A DNA stretch of 64,000 nt from Floricoccus penangensis (GCF_001832885.1 NZ_MKIQ01000026.1:62001-126000), one strand, 5' to 3'; shown: positions 9,029 to 19,752, numbered from the stretch's first letter. Notes: generated from the sequence alone by a model not told the origin. Numbers and translations: made by a program.

Positions 9029-9552
9029 TAGAATTCTAGATAGAAGTAAATATCAGTTTTTCCTTCTTGTTGAGTAAATTTATAGTTCATATTATCTATT
9101 CCACCAATTTTAAAACCATTATTAAGGTAGAAGCGACATGCTGCCAGGTTATTATCTTGTCCGATAGTATTTATTCCTTTATATCCTCTATTTTTAATTT
9201 CTCCTACAGCAGAAGTGAGTAGTAAGGAAGCAATACCTTGTTTACGATATTCTTTGTTTACCTTTAAGTCCATTAAATACATGAATTTATTCCAAGTATC
9301 TTCAAAAATGGCGAATCCTATACATTTCTCTCCATCAAAGGCTGCAAGGGCAAAACCTCTATTATCAATATTTTCTAAAGAATAGTTTTCATCTGGGAAT
9401 TTCATAGACCAAGATTTTTCGAAAATTTCTTCTTGATAAGACCATGTTTCGTCTTTAAATGTTGGAATCAGCTTGCCAAATATGTGAAAATCTTCATTGG
9501 GTAGCTGAAGACTTTCTTTATTTTCATTATTTATTCTAATAATTTTTATCAT
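9028..9552 (-). CDS. GNAT acetyltransferase resembling streptothricin acetyltransferase
   Basis: A 174-aa acetyl-CoA-dependent N-acetyltransferase. The acetyl-CoA loop is KEYRKQGIASLLL near residue 100, preceded by the core strand MYLMDLKVNK. The C-terminal pattern NNLAACRFYLNNGFKIGG followed by NYKF is close to that of Sat-type streptothricin acetyltransferases, but many chromosomal members acetylate other amines, so the substrate is open. It is single, convergent with tag, and starts 18 bp after the terminator of the glycogen operon. A TATGAT box lies 5 nt before its ATG and no ribosome binding site is visible, so it may be leaderless or expressed by read-through. Confidence 0.8.
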   Translation of the reverse strand: MIKIIRINNENKESLQLPNEDFHIFGKLIPTFKDETWSYQEEIFEKSWSMKFPDENYSLENIDNRGFALAAFDGEKCIGFAIFEDTWNKFMYLMDLKVNKEYRKQGIASLLLTSAVGEIKNRGYKGINTIGQDNNLAACRFYLNNGFKIGGIDNMNYKFTQQEGKTDIYFYLEF

Positions 9553-9570
9553 AATTTATCATATTGCTTA

Positions 9571-9594
9571 AAAACCCACTAGGATATCTAGTGG
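9571..9594 (-). terminator. Terminator of the glycogen operon
   Basis: Stem CCACTAG/CTAGTGG (7 bp, 5-nt loop) with TTTT following a single G on the minus strand, 56 bp after the glgP stop. Confidence 0.8.
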
Positions 9595-9649
9595 ATTAAT
9601 TTTCGTGTTTTAGGTTACTATGCCCATATCATTTTTGATTTTAAGATTT

Positions 9650-12046
9650 TTAATTGTGTTTAATATTCCAGATTTCTTCCGCATAAAGTCTAATAGTATC
9701 ATCAGCACTAAATCTGCCAGAATTTGCAATATTGTTTAGAGCCATTTGAGACCATCTAATTTTATCGCGATAGATATCATTGATATATTTTTGAGCATTA
9801 ACATATGATTCAAAATCTTCTAATAAGAAGTATTCATCATTATGGCGAATTAATGCATCATAGATTTCTTGACCTTCTGATTGTGAGTTTAGAATTGTAC
9901 CGTCTATAAATGTATTAACAACACGATTAATAGTTGGATTTTCCTCATATAGTTTACGTGCATTATAGTCATGTTTTTCATAATGATCATAAACTTCATC
10001 AGTATTCATACCAAAGATTACGATGTTATCATCACCGACAGCATCTTTAATTTCAATGTTTGCTCCATCAAGTGTTGCAAGAGTGATAGCACCATTCATC
10101 ATGAATTTCATGTTTGAAGTACCACTAGCTTCCTTACCTGCTGTAGATATTTGTTCAGAAACATCTGAGGCTGGAATAATTAACTCTGCAAGAGTTACAT
10201 TATAGTTAGGTAGGAAAACAACTTTCAGTTTGTCTTGAAGACTTTCATCATTATTAACTAAGTTAGCAACTTCGTTAATTAGTTTAATTACAGACTTTGC
10301 AAAGCGATATCCAGGAGCGGCTTTCGCACCGAAGATAAATACTCGTGGAACCATGTCAATATCTGGATTATCTTTAATATCCCAATATAGTTTAATGATG
10401 TGTAAAAGATTTAATAATTGACGTTTATAGGCATGAAGTCTTTTAACTTGGACATCAAAGATAGCATCAGGATTGAGTTCAATACCTTGAGTTTCTTTAA
10501 CGTATGCAGCAAGTTTTTTCTTATTTTCTTTTTTAACTTCGTAAAACTCGTTTAGTACTTTTTCATCAGTGATGAATTTTTCTAAGTTTTTAAGTTGGTG
10601 AATATCAGAGCGCCATTCTTTACCGATTAGCTTATCGATTTCATCCGACATAAGTGGATTAGAGATTTGTGACCAACGACGTACGATAATTCCATTTGTC
10701 TTATTATTGAATTTTTCTGGATAAATTTGGTAGAAGTCGTTAAGTACATCAGAGATGAGTAAGTCAGTATGGAGTTTAGCAACACCGTTTACTGAATGAC
10801 CACCGATGATTGAAAGGTTAGCCATATGAATTTTTTCATTACGAATAATTCTTGTGTTTTCAATGATTTTGCCAGGGAACTTTCCTGAAACTTCTTCAAC
10901 ATAACGACTATCAATTTCATTTACGATTTGATAGATACGAGGAAGGATTTCTTTAAATAGATTGCAATCCCATTTTTCAAGTGCTTCCGCTAATATAGTA
11001 TGATTTGTATAACTCATAACTTTAACTGTAGAATTCCAAGCATCTTCCCAGACAACACCATAATCATCCATTAGAATGCGCATGAATTCTGGTACCGCTA
11101 GTGCAGGGTGAGTATCATTGATATGCACTGCAACTAATTCATGGATATCTTTTAGGTCTTTCCCAGTTTTAAGATAGTTCTTAATGATAGTTTGAAGTCC
11201 TGCAGAAACCATGAAATACTCTTGAATTAGACGAAGGGACTTTCCTTCATAAGATGAATCATCTGGATAGAGGATATTTGTAATATCTTCTATTTTACGT
11301 CGATCTTCAATAGTACGGTATTTATCTTCTTCTGATTCAGGAATTTCTACATCCCATAAACGAAGGTTGTTCACCACACCGTTTTGGAAACCAATTTGTG
11401 CAATATCATAAGGTACAGCACGTAAAATTGTAGGATCTTCATAGAAAGGTTCGAAATTTCCTTCTTTATTTGGATAAAGGTATACTTTGCCATAGATTTT
11501 TACTTCTACTGCAGAGTGTGGTTTTTTTGTTTCCCAGACATTTCCGTCAGTTCCAAGCCAAGCATCAGGAAGTTCAATTTGGTAGCCATCAACAATCTTT
11601 TGTTTAAATAAACCGTATTTATAGCGAATACCATTACCAAAACCTGGTGCCCCAATTGTAGCAAGTGAATCCATGAAGGCAGCAGCAAGACGCCCTAGTC
11701 CACCATTACCTAAAGCCATATCTTTTTCAGCGTTTACTACATCTGAAAAGTCTACGTCAACATCCTTGAAAGCATCTTCAACTAAATCAAGTATTCCAAG
11801 ATTTAGTAAATTAGTTTCAAGCATACGGCCTGGTAAAAACTCAATTGAGAAGTAGTAGGCAGTTTTTACATCTTCTTCAACTAAATCATGTCTTCTTTCA
11901 AGCCAAGGTGTTGAGATATACTTTTTAATTAAATGTGCAAGTGCTAAAAAGCGTTCCTCATCAGTAGATTCATTGATCTTAACAATAAAATCTCTATGCA
12001 ATTGATCTTTGAAATCTCTGATAAACTGTTCTTTTGTAAGTTCCAT
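9650..12046 (-). CDS. glgP: Glycogen phosphorylase
   Basis: GlgP (GT35) releases glucose 1-phosphate from the non-reducing ends of glycogen using pyridoxal phosphate. The 798-aa product has the PLP-site motif EASGTSNMKFMMNGA near residue 640, the glycan-binding HINDTHPALAVPE segment and the N-terminal GNGGLGRLAAAFMDS. The open frame extends to 12076, but AAAGGAG precedes the ATG at 12046 by 5 bp, and homologues also lack the extra ten residues. It is the last gene of the glycogen operon, 14 bp after glgA, so synthesis and breakdown of the polymer are expressed together, as in lactococci and many other Firmicutes. Confidence 0.97.
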   Translation of the reverse strand: MELTKEQFIRDFKDQLHRDFIVKINESTDEERFLALAHLIKKYISTPWLERRHDLVEEDVKTAYYFSIEFLPGRMLETNLLNLGILDLVEDAFKDVDVDFSDVVNAEKDMALGNGGLGRLAAAFMDSLATIGAPGFGNGIRYKYGLFKQKIVDGYQIELPDAWLGTDGNVWETKKPHSAVEVKIYGKVYLYPNKEGNFEPFYEDPTILRAVPYDIAQIGFQNGVVNNLRLWDVEIPESEEDKYRTIEDRRKIEDITNILYPDDSSYEGKSLRLIQEYFMVSAGLQTIIKNYLKTGKDLKDIHELVAVHINDTHPALAVPEFMRILMDDYGVVWEDAWNSTVKVMSYTNHTILAEALEKWDCNLFKEILPRIYQIVNEIDSRYVEEVSGKFPGKIIENTRIIRNEKIHMANLSIIGGHSVNGVAKLHTDLLISDVLNDFYQIYPEKFNNKTNGIIVRRWSQISNPLMSDEIDKLIGKEWRSDIHQLKNLEKFITDEKVLNEFYEVKKENKKKLAAYVKETQGIELNPDAIFDVQVKRLHAYKRQLLNLLHIIKLYWDIKDNPDIDMVPRVFIFGAKAAPGYRFAKSVIKLINEVANLVNNDESLQDKLKVVFLPNYNVTLAELIIPASDVSEQISTAGKEASGTSNMKFMMNGAITLATLDGANIEIKDAVGDDNIVIFGMNTDEVYDHYEKHDYNARKLYEENPTINRVVNTFIDGTILNSQSEGQEIYDALIRHNDEYFLLEDFESYVNAQKYINDIYRDKIRWSQMALNNIANSGRFSADDTIRLYAEEIWNIKHN

Positions 12047-12060
12047 GTTACTCCTTTGTT

Positions 12061-13494
12061 TTAATTTAGTTCCCAATATAAATTTAAATATTCAAGGCTA
12101 GCAGTATCCCAAGAGAAGTCTTGTTCCATTGCATTTTTTTGAAGTTTCTTCCAAGCCTCTTGGTCTCTATTATACAATAAATTGGCAGAAGCGAGCACGT
12201 CTTTTAGCCAATAACTATCAAAACTCTTGAAACCAAATCCTGTACCCTCACCAGTTAGTGGGTTGTAAGGGCTTACTGTATCTTTAAGGCCACCAATTTC
12301 ATGAACAAGTGGTAAGTTTCCGTAACGCATAGCCATCATTTGTGATAGACCACATGGTTCAAATGCACTAGGCATTAAGAATAAATCACTTCCACCATAT
12401 ATTCTTTGTGCAAGTTCTAGGTTAAAGTTGATAATTGTAGCAACTTGATCAGGATAGTTTTCGGCAAACCAAGAGAAGCCTTCTTCAAATTCTTTGTATC
12501 CTGTTCCTAAAATGACAAATTGGATATCCCAATTCAAGATTTCTTTCATTTGTTCTAGGACTAAATGAAAACCTTTTTGATAAGTAAGTCGACTAACAAT
12601 ACCAACTAGCATTACGTCTTCACGAACAGGAAGTCCAACTTGTTTTTGAAGTTCCGATTTATTAATAGTTTTATCTTTAACTGTTTTTAAAGAATAATTT
12701 TTAAATAGGAATTCATCTTTTGCAGGATCGAAAATCTCAGTATCAATCCCATTTACAATTCCAGAAAGCTTACTACTCTGAGCACGAAGAATTGAATCGA
12801 GACCTTTACCAAATTCTGGTGTTTGAATTTCTTTAGCATATGTTGGAGAAACAGTTGTTATTTTATTAGCATAAATCAAGCCAGATTTAAGCCAATTGAA
12901 ACAACCATCTTGCTGAAAAGTTCCATCATTATATTTATCCATACTTAGGTTGAAAAGTTCACCTAAAGTAGCTGGATCATATTGCCCTTGAAATTCAATG
13001 TTATGAATGGTTAATAGTGTATTTATATATGGATAGCCGTCAATCCAAGCATATTTTTCTCTTAGGAGAACGGGAATCATTGCTGTATGATAATCATTTA
13101 CGTGAATAACATCTGGAATAAATTCAAGTTGCGGAAGAATTTCAAGAACAGCTTGCTGGAAGAAGGCAAATCTTTCTCCATCATCATAGAAACCATAAAC
13201 ACCATCACGATTGAAGTAGTATTCGTTATCAATGAAGTAGAAGTGTACGTTTTCAAAATATATATGTTTTACACCAGCATACATGTGTCTCCATCCAACA
13301 TCGACATATGTATAAAATAGATCTTCAGCCTGGTCCTTAAAGTGTTGTGGTATTCCCTTGTAATAAGGTAATATAACTCTGGCATCAACATCCTTTTTTT
13401 TGTTGAGACTCTTAGGCAATGCACCTAGAACATCTCCAAGACCACCAGTTTTTATAAAAGGGGCAGCTTCTGCCCCAACTAACAATATTTTCAT
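12061..13494 (-). CDS. glgA: Glycogen synthase (ADP-glucose dependent)
   Basis: GlgA (GT5) extends alpha-1,4-glucan chains with glucose from ADP-glucose. The 477-aa product is full length: the ADP-glucose-binding KTGGLGDVLGALPK motif is at residue 15, HNIEFQGQY lies near 165, and the C-terminal Rossmann domain carries VSRLTYQKGF and the FEPCGLSQMMAMRYG motif near 380. It overlaps glgD by 4 bp (ATGA), so translation is coupled. It takes the ADP-glucose made by GlgC/GlgD. Confidence 0.98.
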   Translation of the reverse strand: MKILLVGAEAAPFIKTGGLGDVLGALPKSLNKKKDVDARVILPYYKGIPQHFKDQAEDLFYTYVDVGWRHMYAGVKHIYFENVHFYFIDNEYYFNRDGVYGFYDDGERFAFFQQAVLEILPQLEFIPDVIHVNDYHTAMIPVLLREKYAWIDGYPYINTLLTIHNIEFQGQYDPATLGELFNLSMDKYNDGTFQQDGCFNWLKSGLIYANKITTVSPTYAKEIQTPEFGKGLDSILRAQSSKLSGIVNGIDTEIFDPAKDEFLFKNYSLKTVKDKTINKSELQKQVGLPVREDVMLVGIVSRLTYQKGFHLVLEQMKEILNWDIQFVILGTGYKEFEEGFSWFAENYPDQVATIINFNLELAQRIYGGSDLFLMPSAFEPCGLSQMMAMRYGNLPLVHEIGGLKDTVSPYNPLTGEGTGFGFKSFDSYWLKDVLASANLLYNRDQEAWKKLQKNAMEQDFSWDTASLEYLNLYWELN

Positions 13495-14633
13495 CCTTTA
13501 ATATCCTCTGTAATTTTATCTGATTTTCCAATAATAACAGGTTTTTCAGGTGTACCTTTGATAGTGACATTATCAGCAATTTCTGCACTTTTATCAATAA
13601 TTGCATATTCAATATTGACGTTTTTTCCAATTTTTACTTTAGGGAAGAGAATTGAATCTTTTACTACTGATTCGTCATCAACTAAACAATTCCTAGAGAT
13701 AATTGAATGAAGAACACTTCCATTGATAATAGAGCCAGATGCAAATTGTGAGTTTTCAACACGAGAGTTTTCTGAGTAGTAAGTTGCTTCCTCATTTTTT
13801 ACTTTTGTATAAACTTTTTGACTTCCAAAAAGGAGAGAATTGAATTTGTGAGGATCAAGCATATCCATATTAGCATCATAATATGTCTTCACATCATGGA
13901 TATTAGCGAGATAACCAGTGTATTCATAAGCTAGAGCATCAGTTTCGGAAACTTGATTACTTAAAAGGTAACGAAGTTTACGAGGTTCAGCTTTAGCCTG
14001 TTCTTGTTCCATCAATTCAATTAACCAGTCAGTACTTACTACATAAGTTCCAGCTGACATGGTAGCATCACTATTCGTGTGTTTACTTGGATCAAATTGA
14101 GAAGCTCCAACTACAGTATCTGTGTCATCGATTTCTAATATTTGGTTAGCAGATGATAGTTTTTCATTAGCCATTCTTTTATAAACAACAGTCATTTTTC
14201 TTTTATTTGCTGTATGAACATGGATTACTTGACTAAGATTGATATTGCAAAGAATGTCGCAGGTTGAGAATATAGTGTAGTCGCTACCTGTTCTCTTTAA
14301 ATAAGTTAATAGCTTTTCATAGTAATCATCATCTGCATAAACATCATTAAAGTCTTTATTATAAAAGCCGATAAAAAGGTGGCTAAGAAGGCTATTTAAT
14401 CCCCATTCGCGACCATTTCTTATATGGTCAAGTACACTGTTAACCTTATCTTCATGGAATATAGCATACACGTTATGAATATCAGCATTAATGAGATTAG
14501 ATAATTGAAAGTCAATTAATCTATATTTTCCATCAAAAGGAAGTGTAGCTAGTGGGCGATTAGCTGTTAATTCATCCATCTCATGATAACCAACAGCATT
14601 TCCTAAAATTGCGCAATATTTATCAATCTTCAT
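13491..14633 (-). CDS. glgD: Glucose-1-phosphate adenylyltransferase, GlgD regulatory subunit
   Basis: GlgD is the second, usually non-catalytic, subunit of ADP-glucose pyrophosphorylase in Firmicutes; paired with GlgC it raises activity. The 380-aa product has the nucleotidyltransferase fold, but its N-terminus ([16 protein letters not shown]) lacks the GGQGTRLG pyrophosphorylase loop seen in GlgC, the hallmark of this subunit. The C-terminal third is a left-handed beta helix ([19 protein letters not shown]). The start overlaps the glgC stop by 11 bp and the stop overlaps glgA by 4 bp. Confidence 0.96.
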   Translation of the reverse strand: MKIDKYCAILGNAVGYHEMDELTANRPLATLPFDGKYRLIDFQLSNLINADIHNVYAIFHEDKVNSVLDHIRNGREWGLNSLLSHLFIGFYNKDFNDVYADDDYYEKLLTYLKRTGSDYTIFSTCDILCNINLSQVIHVHTANKRKMTVVYKRMANEKLSSANQILEIDDTDTVVGASQFDPSKHTNSDATMSAGTYVVSTDWLIELMEQEQAKAEPRKLRYLLSNQVSETDALAYEYTGYLANIHDVKTYYDANMDMLDPHKFNSLLFGSQKVYTKVKNEEATYYSENSRVENSQFASGSIINGSVLHSIISRNCLVDDESVVKDSILFPKVKIGKNVNIEYAIIDKSAEIADNVTIKGTPEKPVIIGKSDKITEDIKG

Positions 14634-15765
14634 CTTTTGGTACTCCTATGACTTCTTTATATCCAATAACTTGAATATCTTCTTCACCAATAATCTCAGT
14701 ATCTGCTCCAATAACAGCATTAGAACCTATAATAGCTCGTTTAATTACAGCATTTTCATTTATAATAGCCCCTGGCATTATAAATGAATCCTCTACAACT
14801 GCACCCTCTTTAACTTGTACATTTGTTGATAATATTGAATGAGTAACCTTTCCTGAAACAACACAACCATCAACTACAAGTGAATCTTTAACTGATGCTT
14901 TTGAAGTGATGAAATTTGGTGGAGCAATTTCATTTTTTGAGTAAATTTTCCATTGACGATTTCTTGAATCTAATTCATTTTCAGGTGATATATATTCCAT
15001 ATTTGCTTCATGAAGGGAGTCAATTGTACCCACATCCTTCCAATACCCTTCAAATTCGTAGGCATAAACTCTTTCGCCAGAATCAAGGAAAGCCGGAATG
15101 ACATTTTGTCCGAAGTCACTCATATCAACACCGTTTTTTGCACCGTTTATGAGAGTTTCGCGAAGCTCTCTCCAATTGAAGATATAGATCCCCATAGATG
15201 CTTTTGTTGATTTTGGATGCTCTGGTTTTTCATCGAATTCTACAATTCTATTAGAAGAATCAGTGTTCATAATACCAAAGCGACTCGCCTCTTTAAGAGG
15301 AACATCAATTACAGCAACAGTAAGACTCGCTAGATTGTCTTTATGAGAATTTAACATTTCGTCATAATCCATCTTATAAATATGATCTCCTGAGAGAATT
15401 AAGACATATTCAGGATTAATATGATCAATATAGTCCATATTTTGGTAAATGGCATGACTAGTTCCTTCAAACCATTTATTCCCTTCAGTTGCACTATATG
15501 GTTGAAGAATTGAGACGCCAGAATTTATTCCATCAAGCCCCCATGCTGACCCATTTCCAATATGTTCATTTAAAGCTAAAGGCTGATATTGAGTTATTAC
15601 TCCAACATTTTTAATTCCAGAATTTGCACAGTTTGAGAGTGCAAAATCAATAATACGGTATCGCCCACCAAATGGAACAGCAGGTTTAGCTATAGATTGA
15701 GTTAATTTACCAAGTCTAGTTCCTTGTCCCCCGGCTAAAATCAATGCGAGCATATCTTTACTCAT
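14623..15765 (-). CDS. glgC: Glucose-1-phosphate adenylyltransferase, catalytic subunit
   Basis: GlgC makes ADP-glucose from ATP and glucose 1-phosphate, the committed step of glycogen synthesis. The 380-aa product has [14 protein letters not shown] near residue 7, [10 protein letters not shown] near 115, and a C-terminal beta-helix acyltransferase-like domain used for allostery. Two ATGs (15771 and 15765) lie close together; AAAAAGG is 8 nt from the second and only 2 nt from the first, so 15765 is preferred. It sits 25 bp after glgB and overlaps glgD by 11 bp. Confidence 0.97.
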   Translation of the reverse strand: MSKDMLALILAGGQGTRLGKLTQSIAKPAVPFGGRYRIIDFALSNCANSGIKNVGVITQYQPLALNEHIGNGSAWGLDGINSGVSILQPYSATEGNKWFEGTSHAIYQNMDYIDHINPEYVLILSGDHIYKMDYDEMLNSHKDNLASLTVAVIDVPLKEASRFGIMNTDSSNRIVEFDEKPEHPKSTKASMGIYIFNWRELRETLINGAKNGVDMSDFGQNVIPAFLDSGERVYAYEFEGYWKDVGTIDSLHEANMEYISPENELDSRNRQWKIYSKNEIAPPNFITSKASVKDSLVVDGCVVSGKVTHSILSTNVQVKEGAVVEDSFIMPGAIINENAVIKRAIIGSNAVIGADTEIIGEEDIQVIGYKEVIGVPKDED

Positions 15766-15790
15766 TTGCATTACCTTTTTCTTAGTTATA

Positions 15791-17698
15791 CTAAGATTTA
15801 CCTTTCTTCTTTTTATCCTTAATTTTCAATTTCCAAAGTGAAGCACCAAGTGGCGGTAGTGTGAATGACAATGTATTTTTATAATGTTTCCAGTTACCTT
15901 CTCTGGTTTTGGTATCCTGATTTAATTTATCAAGATTTCCACCAAATTCTTTAAGTTCTGAGTTGAAGATTTCAGTATAAAGACCAGCATCGGGAACTCC
16001 AACAGTGAAATTAACGCGCTCAACTGGTGTCATATTAAAGACACACAATAGATAATTTTCCTCGTCTTTACGGAGGAAAGAAAAGATACTTTGATCACTA
16101 TTATCCGCATCAATAATTTCAATACCAGAATAATCGTGATCAATTTTCCATAGAGGACTATGACCTTTGTAAAACTCATTCAAGCTTTTAGAATAGTGTT
16201 GCATTTTATGATTAAGATCATCATTTAAGCTATCCCACTCTAAACCTTGATTGTATTTCCATTCTAGGAACTGGCCGAATTCACTACCCATGAATAATAA
16301 TTTTTTTCCAGGGTGACACATCTGGTATGCATATAGATTCCTAAGACCTGAAAATTGTTGTTCGCGATTTCCCCACATTTTATGCATCATACTCTTTTTA
16401 CCATGTACGACTTCATCATGTGAGAAGGGTAAAATGAAATTCTCACTCATGGCATACATGAAACTAAAAGTTAGTAATCCATAATTATATTTACGAAATA
16501 TCGGATCCATTTCGTAGAATCTTAAGATGTCATTCATCCAACCCATGTTCCATTTATAATCAAATCCAAGAGTATCTTCTGAAATTGGACCTGTTACCTT
16601 AATTTTCGTCTCAGAATCTTCCGCTATCATCAGAACATTAGGATGTTTTTCTTTGACAACAGCATTAAGTTTTCTTAAGAAGTGATATCCATCTAAGTTA
16701 ATATTTGTTCCTTCGTGATTTGGTTCCCACGGACCTTCATCATAATCAAGGTAGACCATATTACTAACAGCATCTACACGTATCCCGTCAATATGATAAT
16801 ATTCTAACCAAAAGAGAGCAGAAGAAATTAAGAATGATTGCACTTGTGGTTTGCCTAAATCAAAATTTAAGGCTCCCCAGCGATAGTTGTTTGCTCTAGT
16901 TTCGTTGTAATATTCAAATGTAGGCGTTCCGTCGTAGTATGCTAAACTATCATCGTTAATGCAGAAGTGTCCAGGAACCCAGTCAACAATAACCCCTATA
17001 TTATTTAAATGGCATTCTTCAACAAAGTCTCTTAATTCTTCAGGCCTTCCATAGGTATTTTCTAAAGCGAAATATCCTATTAATTGATATCCCCAAGACA
17101 TATCTAAGGGGTGAGCCATGAGCGGCATGAACTCTACATGCGTATAATTCATTTCAATTAGATAAGGAATAAGAGTTTCTTTTAATTCTTTAAAAGTGTA
17201 AGGTGTGCCATCGTTATGATTTTTCCAACTATAGGGATGGACTTCATAAATATTAATAGGTTCTTTAAAATAATTGCTTTTATTTCTCCTGTTAATCCAC
17301 TTGTCATCCTTCCAATTTTTTTCAGGAATATCATAAATAACGGAAGCAGTACCTGGTCTTTTTTCTAAACCGATAGAAAATGGATCAATTTTCATAATGA
17401 TTTCGCCGTTACTACGGGTAACCTGAAATTTGTATAAATCGCCAATATTAGGTAAGTCAGTTGTGATTTCCCATACTTGACTATCAATTTTAGTCATAGG
17501 TATAGAATTTTCAGCCCAGTTGGTAAAGTCACCAACCAAATCAACATTTTGGGCATTTGGAGCCCAGACTCGAAATGTATGTCCGTTCTTTGTTTTATGA
17601 TGACCGAAGTAATCTTGTGCCTTAAAGTTTTCACCTGTCATGAAACTTTCGGATTGCTTATTCAGAGTAGTTCTCCCTTCTAAAGTAATATAATTCAC
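15791..17698 (-). CDS. glgB: 1,4-alpha-glucan branching enzyme
   Basis: GlgB (GH13/CBM48) forms the alpha-1,6 branches of glycogen. The coordinates cover the open frame from a GTG at 17698 (635 aa). The CBM48 domain ([17 protein letters not shown]) is near residue 43, followed by the GH13 barrel with [17 protein letters not shown] (nucleophile Asp near 305), MIAEDSE (acid/base Glu near 360) and LPFSHDEV. The start is uncertain. The GTG has no ribosome binding site; GAAGGGAG lies 7 nt before an in-frame CTG at 17665, and an ATG follows at 17641. Homologues begin shortly before TGENF, which favours 17665 or 17641. It is the first gene of the glg operon, behind a promoter with a cre site. Confidence 0.95.
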   Translation of the reverse strand: MNYITLEGRTTLNKQSESFMTGENFKAQDYFGHHKTKNGHTFRVWAPNAQNVDLVGDFTNWAENSIPMTKIDSQVWEITTDLPNIGDLYKFQVTRSNGEIIMKIDPFSIGLEKRPGTASVIYDIPEKNWKDDKWINRRNKSNYFKEPINIYEVHPYSWKNHNDGTPYTFKELKETLIPYLIEMNYTHVEFMPLMAHPLDMSWGYQLIGYFALENTYGRPEELRDFVEECHLNNIGVIVDWVPGHFCINDDSLAYYDGTPTFEYYNETRANNYRWGALNFDLGKPQVQSFLISSALFWLEYYHIDGIRVDAVSNMVYLDYDEGPWEPNHEGTNINLDGYHFLRKLNAVVKEKHPNVLMIAEDSETKIKVTGPISEDTLGFDYKWNMGWMNDILRFYEMDPIFRKYNYGLLTFSFMYAMSENFILPFSHDEVVHGKKSMMHKMWGNREQQFSGLRNLYAYQMCHPGKKLLFMGSEFGQFLEWKYNQGLEWDSLNDDLNHKMQHYSKSLNEFYKGHSPLWKIDHDYSGIEIIDADNSDQSIFSFLRKDEENYLLCVFNMTPVERVNFTVGVPDAGLYTEIFNSELKEFGGNLDKLNQDTKTREGNWKHYKNTLSFTLPPLGASLWKLKIKDKKKKGKS

Positions 17699-17706
17699 AT
17701 ATTTTA

Positions 17707-17720
17707 TGAAAACGTTTACT
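17707..17720 (-). promoter_or_regulatory. cre site (CcpA operator) in the glycogen operon leader
   Basis: TGAAAACGTTTACT on the plus strand fits the catabolite-responsive element TGWAANCGNTNWCA at all but the last base. It lies 11-24 bp downstream of the -10 box, around +5 to +18, a position at which CcpA normally blocks transcription when rapidly used sugars are present. Confidence 0.75.
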
Positions 17721-17730
17721 TTTTACTATT

Positions 17731-17759
17731 AGTATACACTTTTATTGTGTTGTAATCAA
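17731..17759 (-). promoter_or_regulatory. Promoter of the glycogen operon
   Basis: On the minus strand: -35 TTGATT, a 17-bp spacer and -10 TATACT. The spacing is ideal. The transcript would begin near 17724 and carry a leader of about 25-60 nt, depending on which glgB start is used. Confidence 0.7.
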
Positions 17760-17768
17760 TGTTTTTTT

Positions 17769-17802
17769 AAAAAAACAAGAGCGTCATTAAATAACGTTCT
17801 TG
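17769..17802 (-). terminator. Terminator of the neopullulanase gene
   Basis: On the minus strand CAAGAACGT pairs imperfectly with ACGCTCTTG, followed by seven T. The upstream arm overlaps the last codons and the stop of the amylase gene. Confidence 0.75.
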
Positions 17803-19607
17803 CTTAAAAGTATAGAAGATTGTGGTTCGATTTTCACACCAGAAAAAAGGCTTAGAATCCTATCTGGTATTGGTTTTGAGAAGTGAATTGATTGGTCGTT
17901 TAAAATATCAATACTATTAGAAGCATTGATGACATGCACAGATATTTTTTCGTTATTATAACGAATTATTCCAAAACTTTTATTTGTGTAAAAAGAAAGT
18001 AAAAGGCCATTAGAAAGTTCCTTATTTTCCTTGCGTATTCTAATCCATTTTTTGAAGTCATCATGGACTTTATCGTTAATATTTTCCCACGGGAAAAAAG
18101 AACGATTATCCGGATCAGGTCCACCACTAGTGAGTGCCTCATCTCCATAATATATACAAGGAACACCAGGGAGTGTCATCAACATTTGTAGTGCGAGATA
18201 AAGTTTATTTGTATCTTCTCCAAGCATTGTTAAAGCACGAGCAGTATCATGTGTACCGATATTGTTGAAATTATTTAAGAAAATATCAAATGGATAGTTT
18301 TCCTGTAGATTAGTAAGTTGATAATAAGCAGTTTGAGCTGAGATATCTTTGTTTAAGAAATCTAGAATTAGACTACGAAATGGGTAATTCATAACTGAGT
18401 GCATTGAATTACCTAGTATATATTTACGCTTTTCTTCATAAGCAATCTTACGACTTGCATCTTCCCACACTTCACCAATTAAAACTTTGTCATTATAGTT
18501 ATTCAAGGTTTTGCGGATTCCAGCAATAAAAGAATCTGGAAGTTCATCAGCGACATCAAGACGCCAACCATCAACACCAAACTTGGTCCATTTATTAACA
18601 ACTGAATCATCTGCTTGATAGATATAGTTTTGGAACACAGGATTATGTTTATCGATTTCAGGTAAGTCCATAATTCCCCACCAAGATTCATAATCATGAG
18701 GGTATTCTTTGAATTTAAACCAATCAATGTGTGGACTTTTAGGATCACGATATGCGCCAACATTTTCACCAAAACGACCATCGTAGTTGAAATAGGTAGA
18801 GTTTCTACCCACATGAGAAAACACTCCGTCAAGAACAATCTGCATATTATTTTTATGAAGTTCTTTTATCAGATCGGTAAAGTCTTTCTCTGTTCCCAGT
18901 AAGGGGTCAATTTCCATATAGTCCGCAGTATCATAACGATGGACACTCGAAGCACTAAAAATTGGATTTAGATAGAGGGCAGTAATTCCCAAATCTTTCA
19001 AGTAAGGAATTTTCTCCCTAATACCACGCAGTGTTCCACCATAGTAGGTCCAACGTGCGATATCTCCACTAGGCTCTTTTACGTAAAAAGGTCGGTCAGT
19101 CGTCTTGCCATAGAAGAGGACATTATCAATTGGGTTTTCAATTTTTTCATTATCTGATTTAGCGTAGGAGTCAGGGAATATTTGATAAAAAACAGCATCT
19201 CTATACCAATCAGGTCCTTTATCTTCGCCATCAAAAATTGTCAAAGTAAAAGGAGATGTTTCATTTTTATGTGGATAGCACTGTCCTTCGCCAGTATGAG
19301 GTCTTTTTGCACCATAAAAGAAGAGGTAGGTACAGTCATTCTTATGTTCTCTTATTTGGAAAAAGTAACTATATACCCCAATTTTATCGAAATCAGTAAG
19401 CTCAATTGTATGTAAGTATTTAGTCGTGTTCGATGGGTTCATTGGAAAATATTTTTCAAAACCGTCTTCGCTTCGCAAAACGAAATCAACATCAACTGGG
19501 CTATCTGTTTCAACAATTATATTAAATTTATTAGTAGAATTTATTTTGTTTGCCCCAAAAGGGACTTTGTATTCTTCATCCCAGGGATTGAAGTAAAGGT
19601 TTGCCAT
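17787..19607 (-). CDS. Neopullulanase / cyclomaltodextrinase-type alpha-amylase (GH13)
   Basis: An intracellular GH13_20-type enzyme of 606 aa: no signal peptide, and an N-terminal CBM34-like beta domain (about residues 1-125) before the barrel. The catalytic regions are VLDGVFSHVG, GWRLDVADEL (nucleophile Asp near 352), LIGEVWEDAS (acid/base Glu near 378) and NIGTHDTAR. Such enzymes cut cyclodextrins, pullulan or maltodextrins; the exact specificity cannot be read from sequence. The ribosome binding site is GGAGA. It is upstream of, and co-directional with, the glg operon but has its own terminator, so it is a neighbouring unit in the same alpha-glucan pathway. Neopullulanase, maltogenic amylase and cyclomaltodextrinase are not separable here. 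Confidence 0.88.
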   Translation of the reverse strand: MANLYFNPWDEEYKVPFGANKINSTNKFNIIVETDSPVDVDFVLRSEDGFEKYFPMNPSNTTKYLHTIELTDFDKIGVYSYFFQIREHKNDCTYLFFYGAKRPHTGEGQCYPHKNETSPFTLTIFDGEDKGPDWYRDAVFYQIFPDSYAKSDNEKIENPIDNVLFYGKTTDRPFYVKEPSGDIARWTYYGGTLRGIREKIPYLKDLGITALYLNPIFSASSVHRYDTADYMEIDPLLGTEKDFTDLIKELHKNNMQIVLDGVFSHVGRNSTYFNYDGRFGENVGAYRDPKSPHIDWFKFKEYPHDYESWWGIMDLPEIDKHNPVFQNYIYQADDSVVNKWTKFGVDGWRLDVADELPDSFIAGIRKTLNNYNDKVLIGEVWEDASRKIAYEEKRKYILGNSMHSVMNYPFRSLILDFLNKDISAQTAYYQLTNLQENYPFDIFLNNFNNIGTHDTARALTMLGEDTNKLYLALQMLMTLPGVPCIYYGDEALTSGGPDPDNRSFFPWENINDKVHDDFKKWIRIRKENKELSNGLLLSFYTNKSFGIIRYNNEKISVHVINASNSIDILNDQSIHFSKPIPDRILSLFSGVKIEPQSSILLSKNVI

Positions 19608-19635
19608 TTAGTTATCTCCGATAGTTTTTATGAAA

Positions 19636-19652
19636 ATGAAAGTACTTTTCAT
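19636..19652 (-). promoter_or_regulatory. Inverted repeat upstream of the neopullulanase gene, possible operator
   Basis: ATGAAAGTACTTTTCAT is a near-perfect dyad just downstream of a TATAAT-like sequence (19665-19670 on the minus strand). It resembles a degenerate cre (TGAAA...TTTCA) but lacks the central CG, so a sugar-responsive LacI-family repressor is as likely as CcpA. Confidence 0.35.
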
Positions 19653-19752
19653 TGCTACTATTATATATCATTTGAAGTGAGTTTTCTATATATTTAGAAA
19701 ATTGAAAGCGTATTTATAGGGAATGTAGTCATATGTTATATAGGAGAAAGTG

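Noticed and set aside
9028-9552. Acquired streptothricin-resistance gene
   Set aside because: Only a C-terminal motif resembles Sat enzymes; base composition matches the surroundings and no mobile element flanks it, so a chromosomal GNAT enzyme is more likely.
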